This document shows, in pieces, positions 8,611 to 13,561 of a stretch of DNA of 13,561 bases. Origin of the DNA: Treponema sp. (lineage in GTDB: Bacteria > Spirochaetota > Spirochaetia > Treponematales > Treponemataceae). The stretch covers positions 1 through 13,561 of the forward strand of contig JAFOTA010000253.1 of assembly GCA_017421145.1 (NCBI GenBank). Reading direction: 5' to 3'. A program made the position numbers and the translations under genes. How positions within the stretch are numbered: the first letter of the stretch is position 1; each line of letters starts with the position of its first letter. Under the pieces are notes generated by a model, which ran no database searches, was not told where the DNA came from, and was given only the letters and a program-made list of their open reading frames with translations.

Positions 8611-8615
8611 CCTCT
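8611..8615 (-). promoter_or_regulatory. Ribosome-binding site that decides the hslV start
   Basis: AGAGG on the minus strand ends five bases before the ATG at 8605. The alternative GTG at 8611-8609 overlaps this motif and has no ribosome-binding site of its own upstream. This favours the ATG. Confidence 0.6.
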
Positions 8616-8668
8616 ATGTAGAAAATACAAAATAAACATGCCGGTCGGCAATATCCGGAGCAAGAATA

Positions 8669-9613
8669 TCAGTCTTTTTTTCCTGAATGGGGGAAAGCCT
8701 GTGCATACACTTCCTTGAGCCTTTCCGTAGTTACATGCGTATAGCGCTGCGTAGTGCTGATCGAAGAGTGTCCGAGCATCTCCTGCACCATCCTGATGTC
8801 AGCTCCGTTGGAAAGCATGGCAGTGGCAAAAGTATGCCGGAATGCATGGGGAGATATATGGCGGTTGGTTCCTTCAGGCCCGGTATAGCGGCTCAGTATG
8901 TACCTGACCCCGTTGTCCGTGAGCGCACCGCCCTTGTTGTTTAGGAAAACGTTCTGAACCGGGAAAGCTCCTCCAAGCGAAAACTGGGGGAACCGTTCGT
9001 CCCTGTCCTTGAGATATGCTTCCAGAGCTTCCCTTGCATCCTTTTCAAAATAAACGCGGCGGTCTTTTTTACCTTTACCGGTCACGATCGCCGATGAAAA
9101 ATCACTTGTAAGGTCGCGGATTTTTAGTCCCACTATTTCAGAAACACGGCAGCCCGACGAATAAAGCATTTCAAAAAGAGCCTTGTCCCTTTTTTCCCAG
9201 AGTATGGAAGCTTCATCCGGCACGCGGCAAAGGCTGTCAACTTCAGTCTGTGTCATAAAACGGGGGAGTTTTTTAGGCAGTTTTAGTCCTTTCAGCTCCA
9301 GCGCAGGATTAACGTCTATGTAGCCGAATTTCTTGCAGTAGGCCATCATTCCGCGCAAAGAAGCTATGAAACGGTTTATGGAGGATGCCGAATACTTTTT
9401 TCTGCTCAGGACACCCACGCACTCACGCATGTCCATCAACGTAAGATCAGATAAAAGCTTATCGCTTCCGGTCATGTCGATCAGATGGGAAAAATCCTCA
9501 CGGTAACCGGTCACGGTGTTCACAGAAAGGCTTTTAACGCTGCCTATGTAAAGCAGATATTCCTCACATGCCTGGGAAACGGTCAATGCCGCCCCTTCCT
9601 GATTTTCTGCCAT
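8669..9613 (-). CDS. xerC: Tyrosine recombinase XerC/XerD family
   Basis: A complete 314-residue site-specific recombinase, of the type that resolves chromosome dimers at dif under FtsK control. The N-terminal SAM-like core-binding domain covers about residues 10-100. The catalytic domain has all expected residues: Arg156 (GCRVSEI), Lys180 (TGKGKKDRR), His256 and Arg259 (HAFRHTF), His282 (LGHSS) and the nucleophile Tyr291 (TTQRYTHV). The gene is intact, and nothing integron- or phage-like adjoins it. Its position between topA and hslV matches codV/xerC of Bacillus, so I use xerC, although family similarity alone does not separate XerC from XerD. GGAGG lies four bases before the ATG, slightly close. 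The C-terminus is a Lys-rich tail encoded by a short A run. Confidence 0.93.
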   Translation of the reverse strand: MAENQEGAALTVSQACEEYLLYIGSVKSLSVNTVTGYREDFSHLIDMTGSDKLLSDLTLMDMRECVGVLSRKKYSASSINRFIASLRGMMAYCKKFGYIDVNPALELKGLKLPKKLPRFMTQTEVDSLCRVPDEASILWEKRDKALFEMLYSSGCRVSEIVGLKIRDLTSDFSSAIVTGKGKKDRRVYFEKDAREALEAYLKDRDERFPQFSLGGAFPVQNVFLNNKGGALTDNGVRYILSRYTGPEGTNRHISPHAFRHTFATAMLSNGADIRMVQEMLGHSSISTTQRYTHVTTERLKEVYAQAFPHSGKKD

Positions 9614-9652
9614 ATAACCTCCGCAATTATTTTTCGGCAGAAAACCGGATTT

Positions 9653-11824
9653 TTAAGCGTTGTTTTCGGATTCCTGGCTTGCAAGCATCTCCTTTGCAAA
9701 ATCAGCGTCCTCGTCACCGGCGGAATGCAGGTAGTCGCAGTCAGGATTTATGCAGCTTTTGTACGAGCCGTTCTTTTTATCGAATTTTTCGACCAAAAAC
9801 CATCCGCACTTGGGGCAGTTCACACCGATCGGCTTGAAATGGGAGATGAAACCGCATGTCGGATAGTTCGTGCATCCATAGAATTCCTTTCCCCTGCCCT
9901 TTGTCTTTCTTGCGACTATATCACCGTTGCATCCGGCTCTCGGGCATTTTGCAAGAGGAATGCTCTTGGTGTTGTGACATTCCGGGAATCCTGAGCATGC
10001 AAGGAAATATCCGAAGCGTCCCAGTTTTTTTATCATGGGCTTACCGCATTTTTCGCATATCTGCTCGGTCGTTTCGTCAAGGGTTCCCTTAAGGCTTTCC
10101 TGAGTGTCCATGACCTTTTCAACCTGATTTATAAACGGCTTGTAGAATTCGTCTATCATGTTGTTCCAGACAAGCTCGTTCTGCTCCACGTGGTCAAGGT
10201 CCGTCTCAACCTTTGAAGTGAATTCCTCGTTGATTACGTCAGGAAAAGATTCCACGAGTATGCGGCAGATTATTTTTCCGAGCTGGGTCGGTACAAGCTG
10301 CCTGTTCGCACGGGTAACGTAATATCTGTCCAAAAGCACGGAGATGATAGGGGCATATGTTGAAGGCCGTCCTATGCCTTTTTCTTCAAGCGTCTTGACC
10401 ATGGAGGCATCCGTATAGCGAGCCGGCCCCTGGGTAAAGTGCTGCTCAGGATAGAACGTTCCGCTGGAAAGCTTTTCACCTGTCTTGAGCGAAGGAAGGG
10501 ATCCGGTCACCTCTTCTTTTGATGAAAGGACTTTCATTACAGTGTAGAATCCCTTTTCGGAAAGCTTCGATGCAGAAACGCGGAAAACGGCATCCCCGGC
10601 AAGTATGTCCACGCTGGAGGTCTTTGTCTTTGCGTTGTTCATCTGGCTGGAAACAAAACGCTCCCATATAATAGAATAAAGCCTCAGAAGATCACGGCTC
10701 AGATAATCCTTTACCGAATCGGGCGTGTATTTTACATAAGTCGGCCTTATGGCTTCATGAGCGTCCTGCGCGGTCTTACCAACCGCATATTCTATTTTTT
10801 CAGGAGGAAGCTGATCAGGATGATTTTCTGAAATCCATGAGCGCACGTCGTCTATCGCAGTCTGTGAAATACGGACGGAATCAGTACGCATATAGGTGAT
10901 CAGACCCACACGGCTGTTACCGATCTGAATGCCTTCATAAAGCTGCTGTGCGAGCTGCATCGTCTTTTTTGAAGTGAATCCAAGACGGTTTGCCGCCGCC
11001 TGCTGAAGCTTTGAAGTGGTAAAAGGAGCCTTTGGACGCACTGTCTTTTCAGTTTCCTTGATTTCGCCGACTATACATTCCGCATTGCTGATTTCACCTA
11101 TGATTGCGTTCACTTCATCGGAATTCTTAAGCTCAGGCTTGGTTCCCTTGTACTGTACGAGCTGTGCCGTGAACTTGGATTTTCCCTTCATGAAATCAGC
11201 GTCAAGAGTCCAGTATTCTTCCGGGATAAAATCTTCGACTTCCTTTTCACGCTCACAGATAAGGCGCAGGGCCACTGACTGAACCCTTCCTGCACTGAGT
11301 CCGTTCTTGACTTTTTTCCAAAGGAGCGGGCTTAGGTTGTAGCCTACAAGACGGTCAAGCACACGGCGGGCTTTCTGGGCATTGACTTTAGCCTCGTCGA
11401 TCGTACCCGGATTTTTAACGGCCTCTTTTATTGCAAGCGGAGTGATTTCATTGAAAACGATGCGGTTAATCGGAACGTCGGTCTTTTCTGCCAGCGCACG
11501 GTTCAAATGCCATGCGATTGCTTCCCCTTCACGGTCGTTATCAGATGCGAGCAGGATCTGCTTTGAATTTTTCGCGTCTTTCTGAAGCTCCTTCAAAAGC
11601 TTTGCCCTTCCGCGGACCGTTATGTATTCCGGCTGGAAATTATTCTCCACGTCGATAGCGATACGGCTCTTCGGCAGATCGATAAGATGCCCCATCGAAG
11701 CCTTGACTATATATCCGGAGCCAAGATAATGCTCTATGGTTTTCGCTTTAGCAGGCGACTCCACTATGACAAGAGTTTTTTTTGTCTTGGCAGTCTTTGA
11801 TGCCTTGGCTGATTTTGTTGCCAT
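9653..11824 (-). CDS. topA: DNA topoisomerase I (type IA)
   Basis: A 723-residue type IA topoisomerase that relaxes negative supercoils by cutting one strand. The Toprim domain starts at about residue 17 with VIVESPAKAKTIE (Glu22) and contains SDNDREGEAIAWH with metal-binding Asp95 and Asp97. The 5'-phosphotyrosine nucleophile is Tyr311 in GLITYMRTDS. The C-terminus carries three complete four-cysteine zinc fingers: C590/C593/C610/C616, C627/C632/C651/C657 and C670/C673/C691/C696. The first 16 residues are an Ala/Lys/Ser/Thr-rich tail before the Toprim strand. GAGG at 11832-11835 is seven bases before the ATG. It lies 63 bases after dprA and 39 before xerC, both in the same direction, and is probably transcribed from the dprA promoter. 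Confidence 0.98.
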   Translation of the reverse strand: MATKSAKASKTAKTKKTLVIVESPAKAKTIEHYLGSGYIVKASMGHLIDLPKSRIAIDVENNFQPEYITVRGRAKLLKELQKDAKNSKQILLASDNDREGEAIAWHLNRALAEKTDVPINRIVFNEITPLAIKEAVKNPGTIDEAKVNAQKARRVLDRLVGYNLSPLLWKKVKNGLSAGRVQSVALRLICEREKEVEDFIPEEYWTLDADFMKGKSKFTAQLVQYKGTKPELKNSDEVNAIIGEISNAECIVGEIKETEKTVRPKAPFTTSKLQQAAANRLGFTSKKTMQLAQQLYEGIQIGNSRVGLITYMRTDSVRISQTAIDDVRSWISENHPDQLPPEKIEYAVGKTAQDAHEAIRPTYVKYTPDSVKDYLSRDLLRLYSIIWERFVSSQMNNAKTKTSSVDILAGDAVFRVSASKLSEKGFYTVMKVLSSKEEVTGSLPSLKTGEKLSSGTFYPEQHFTQGPARYTDASMVKTLEEKGIGRPSTYAPIISVLLDRYYVTRANRQLVPTQLGKIICRILVESFPDVINEEFTSKVETDLDHVEQNELVWNNMIDEFYKPFINQVEKVMDTQESLKGTLDETTEQICEKCGKPMIKKLGRFGYFLACSGFPECHNTKSIPLAKCPRAGCNGDIVARKTKGRGKEFYGCTNYPTCGFISHFKPIGVNCPKCGWFLVEKFDKKNGSYKSCINPDCDYLHSAGDEDADFAKEMLASQESENNA

Positions 11825-11887
11825 TTCTATACCTCAATCACAACTTTTTTATATGGTAAAATGTCAATAATAACGGCATTTTTTCCA

Positions 11888-12871
11888 TTAAAATTCCAGT
11901 TCCAAATCACGCGGATGAATTTGACTTCCAAAATCCGCCTCATTCAGAATCCGGGAGAATTCTTCATAGTTTCCGAAAACCGGAGCACCTTCCTTGACGT
12001 AGCTTTCACAGGAAAATTCCAGTTTTCTGAGAGCCGCCCCCGTATTTTTTGCAATGAGGGAAGCTTTCGCCTGATTCACAAGCTTTTCTGCAGCGTCACA
12101 AAAGCAGCCTTTATGAAAAGCCGGAATACGGTTGTAGCCCAGGGCAAAATCGACCGTAATCAGAGCACCGCTGCCCGGAGGAGCCTGCATGACGACCGTA
12201 ACCGGGGACAATGCTGCAATCAGCCTGTTTCTCTTCACGTACCGCCATGATTCAGACGGAACACCCGGTAGATACTCGCTCAAAAGCACTCCGCCGCTTT
12301 CCAAAATCCTGGCCGCAAGAGAAACGTTTCCCCTCGGCATGACGGTATCGATTCCGCACGGAAGGACAGCCGCAGTAGAACCGCCTTTTACGGACAGAAC
12401 ACCTTTATGAGCAAACGTATCAACACCATAAGCCAAACCGCTTGCAACTGTCAATCCGTCTGACGCACAATCAGAGGCGAATTCAATGGTATTTTCAGCA
12501 CATTCAGGGCAAATCCGCCTTGTTCCGACCACAGAAACGCATTTTTTTCCAAGGCAACCTATGTCACCGCGGGCAAAAACCATGTACGGAGGGTCAAAAA
12601 TCTCCTGAAAAAGCACGGGATACCCTTTGTCACGGGAAGAAAAAGCCTTTATGCCGAACCTTTCCAAGACAGCAAAAGCCCTTTCCGCCAAGGCAAGACA
12701 TCGTTTTCCGTCCCATCCTTCGCTCCGTATCTGCCGCTTTATAATAGAAGCAATGTCTTCTTTTCCAAGAGAACAAAGCTCATCCGCGCATGACAGAGTT
12801 TCCCTAAGCAGGTTCTTTTCCCTGAAAGTGAGAAATTCTATTGAAGAAAGTGCAATATCCAACAGCTCCAC
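11888..12871 (-). CDS. dprA: DprA/Smf DNA-processing protein
   Basis: DprA binds incoming single-stranded DNA and loads RecA during natural transformation; many non-competent bacteria also carry it. An N-terminal helical region (1-75) precedes a Rossmann-like core (110-255). In the core are VSVVGTRR (112-119), SGLAYGVDTFAH (144-155), AVLPCGIDTVMPRGN (168-182), the LSEYLPG segment, KRNRLIAALS (213-222) and GSGALITVDFAL (233-244). Deviations from common DprA are Tyr147 where Arg or Lys is usual in SGLARGID, and FHKG where VPG normally ends the core. At 327 residues, the part after the core shows no clear winged-helix domain. The start is GTG at 12871. The frame has a stop 12 codons upstream with no start codon between, and the next ATG is inside the core. 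No ribosome-binding site precedes the GTG. Confidence 0.92.
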   Translation of the reverse strand: MELLDIALSSIEFLTFREKNLLRETLSCADELCSLGKEDIASIIKRQIRSEGWDGKRCLALAERAFAVLERFGIKAFSSRDKGYPVLFQEIFDPPYMVFARGDIGCLGKKCVSVVGTRRICPECAENTIEFASDCASDGLTVASGLAYGVDTFAHKGVLSVKGGSTAAVLPCGIDTVMPRGNVSLAARILESGGVLLSEYLPGVPSESWRYVKRNRLIAALSPVTVVMQAPPGSGALITVDFALGYNRIPAFHKGCFCDAAEKLVNQAKASLIAKNTGAALRKLEFSCESYVKEGAPVFGNYEEFSRILNEADFGSQIHPRDLELEF

Positions 12872-12878
12872 AGAAAAA

Positions 12879-12908
12879 AATGTATTGAATTTAGGGCTTG
12901 ATAGTCAA
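12879..12908 (-). promoter_or_regulatory. Promoter for dprA and probably the downstream block
   Basis: TTGACT (12908-12903; five of six consensus bases) is followed after 18 bases by TACATT (12884-12879; four of six). A start point about seven bases beyond the -10 falls at or next to the GTG of dprA (12871). The transcript would therefore have almost no leader. It is the best promoter in front of the minus-strand block, whose gaps show no strong alternative. Confidence 0.5.
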
Positions 12909-12976
12909 GTGTTGGTTATAAGGAACTTTTAAAAACTTCATTCCAAGAAGAAAAACACGAAAAATTTGCACTTTTG

Positions 12977-13006
12977 TTTACGCCGGTGATTTTCATTGCA
13001 TACAAT
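12977..13006 (+). promoter_or_regulatory. Candidate promoter for the Rpn-family gene
   Basis: TTTACG (12977-12982) is followed after 18 bases by TACAAT (13001-13006), which matches five of six -10 bases. Transcription would start near 13013 and leave a leader of about 125 bases that contains the large hairpin at 13065-13106. The -10 lies inside the small inverted repeat at 12985-13010. Confidence 0.35.
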
Positions 13007-13010
13007 CACC
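12985..13010. repeat. Inverted repeat A (7-bp stem)
   Basis: GGTGATT (12985-12991) and AATCACC (13004-13010) are exact complements. A nested ATTG/CAAT pair (12995-12998, 13003-13006) offers another fold. Its right arm shares 13007-13010 with the next inverted repeat. It covers the candidate Rpn -10 element and could act at the DNA level. Confidence 0.55.
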
Positions 13011-13040
13011 AACCCCGCCGCAGAGCAACGGGGTATGGTG
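13007..13040. repeat. Inverted repeat B (11-bp stem with one bulge)
   Basis: CACCA plus ACCCCG (13007-13017) pair with CGGGGT plus TGGTG (13029-13034, 13036-13040), with one unpaired A at 13035 and an 11-base loop. No T run follows on either strand, so it is not a standard terminator. Confidence 0.6.
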
Positions 13041-13064
13041 TTCTCATAAGGTATTGCAGTCGGA

Positions 13065-13106
13065 TTTAATACCCCTTGTTTCGCCCCAGAGGGGCGGGGT
13101 ATTAAA
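13065..13106. repeat. Inverted repeat C, nested GC-rich hairpin before the Rpn-family gene
   Basis: The outer arms, 13065-13074 and 13097-13106 (TTTAATACCC and GGGTATTAAA), are perfect ten-base complements. An inner perfect six-base stem, CGCCCC (13082-13087) and GGGGCG (13091-13096), has an AGA loop. Seven bases on the left (13075-13081) bulge out between the stems. The right arm ends 31 bases before the ATG at 13138. The sequence after the hairpin is C-rich, not T-rich, which argues against an intrinsic terminator. It may be a leader structure or a mobile-element end. Confidence 0.75.
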
Positions 13107-13137
13107 CCCTCCGCTCGAATAATATGAGGTGTAAAAA

Positions 13138-13561
13138 ATGAAACCACTGGACGACCTTACTTTTATCGATGACTACATGTTCGGCGAGGTGATGAAGAAC
13201 AAGGACATCTGCAAGGGTGTGCTTGAGCGGCTCACGCATCTTAAAATCAGAAACATTGAATACCCGGAACTGCAGAAAACATTGAAGGCCGGATACGAAA
13301 GCCACGGCATCAGATTGGACGTATATGTGAAAGACAGCGACAAAGTCTACGACATCGAAATGCAGAACCGCACATATGACGACATTGGGAAAAGAACCCG
13401 CTTTTACCAGAGCCTTATCGACGCAGACTGCCTTCTCAGGGGCATGGATTATAACAGGCTCCCAGAGTCTATCATCATCTTCATCTGCAAAACCGACCCG
13501 TTTAATTCAGGCCTGCAAAAATACACGTTCAGGACGACATGCGAAGAATCAAGTTCCGTAA
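13138..13561 (+). CDS. Rpn / PDDEXK_2-family nuclease (putative transposase), N-terminal 141 codons
   Basis: The frame opens at ATG 13138 and runs off the window; family members are typically near 300 residues, so roughly half is seen. GAGG at 13126-13129 lies eight bases before the ATG. The sequence has the family pattern: FIDDYMFGEVM near the N-terminus, LDVYVKD with the likely metal-binding Asp61, DIEMQ with Glu74 and Gln76 as the rest of the PD-(D/E)XK centre, then RFYQSLIDADCL and SIIIFICKTDPF. E. coli RpnA-type proteins are DNA endonucleases that promote RecA-independent recombination; database names often read 'putative transposase'. No terminal repeats or target duplications can be judged because the right end is missing. 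It is transcribed away from dprA. Such genes are often multicopy in treponemes, so it may be a recent arrival. Confidence 0.9.
   Translation, partial: MKPLDDLTFIDDYMFGEVMKNKDICKGVLERLTHLKIRNIEYPELQKTLKAGYESHGIRLDVYVKDSDKVYDIEMQNRTYDDIGKRTRFYQSLIDADCLLRGMDYNRLPESIIIFICKTDPFNSGLQKYTFRTTCEESSSV

Noticed and set aside
8639..8650. A TGCC/GGCA hairpin between xerC and hslV that resembles a terminator.
   Set aside because: The stem has only four base pairs and no continuous T run follows in the direction of transcription.
8622..8651. A TTGCCG-18-TATTTT promoter-like pair before hslV on the minus strand.
   Set aside because: Weak matches, and the predicted start point would fall at the ribosome-binding site, leaving too little leader.
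9614..9652. A short TTTTC/GAAAA stem between topA and xerC.
   Set aside because: Five AT-rich pairs, no T run; not a credible terminator or regulatory element.
9485..9994. A 169-codon plus-strand frame spanning the xerC-topA junction.
   Set aside because: Antisense to two well conserved genes, including the TopA zinc fingers, with no family features of its own.
11848..11867. A perfect TTGACA and a TATAAA before topA on the minus strand.
   Set aside because: They are only eight bases apart, far from the 16-19 needed, so they do not form one promoter.

Overview
The window looks like chromosomal DNA from a spirochaete, most likely a Treponema or close relative. The grounds are the family-level protein sequences, a spirochaete-style lipoprotein signal (AAGC, Cys25), a large lipoprotein with Ig-like repeats, and the dprA-topA-xerC gene order that I recall from treponemes. 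No rRNA or tRNA is present, so the assignment is inference.

Layout from left to right. Positions 1-3384 (minus strand) hold the first 1128 codons of a very large Ig-like-repeat lipoprotein whose C-terminus lies outside the window. A 287-base AT-rich gap follows, with a candidate promoter. Positions 3672-12871 form one minus-strand block. In transcription order it reads dprA, topA, xerC, hslV, hslU, malQ, then two short chromate-transporter-family (CHR) genes. Gaps are 3-63 bases, with a 4-base overlap between the CHR genes, and I see no convincing terminator inside. A single long transcription unit starting at dprA is plausible. Positions 12872-13137 are a divergent intergenic region with a promoter on each strand and a run of inverted repeats. 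From 13138 to the right edge (plus strand) is the N-terminal part of an Rpn/PDDEXK_2-family nuclease ('putative transposase').

The dprA-topA-xerC-hslV-hslU core combines DNA handling (ssDNA/RecA loading, supercoil relaxation, site-specific recombination) with the HslUV ATP-dependent protease. The same order, with gid/trmFO and codY added, is familiar from Bacillus. malQ (4-alpha-glucanotransferase) and the CHR pair appear to be later additions behind hslU.

I found no CRISPR array, prophage or clearly new defence system. The less ordinary points are the structured leader before the Rpn gene, a dprA start that seems leaderless, a long charged insert in HslU, a DprA lacking the usual C-terminal domain, and the giant lipoprotein.
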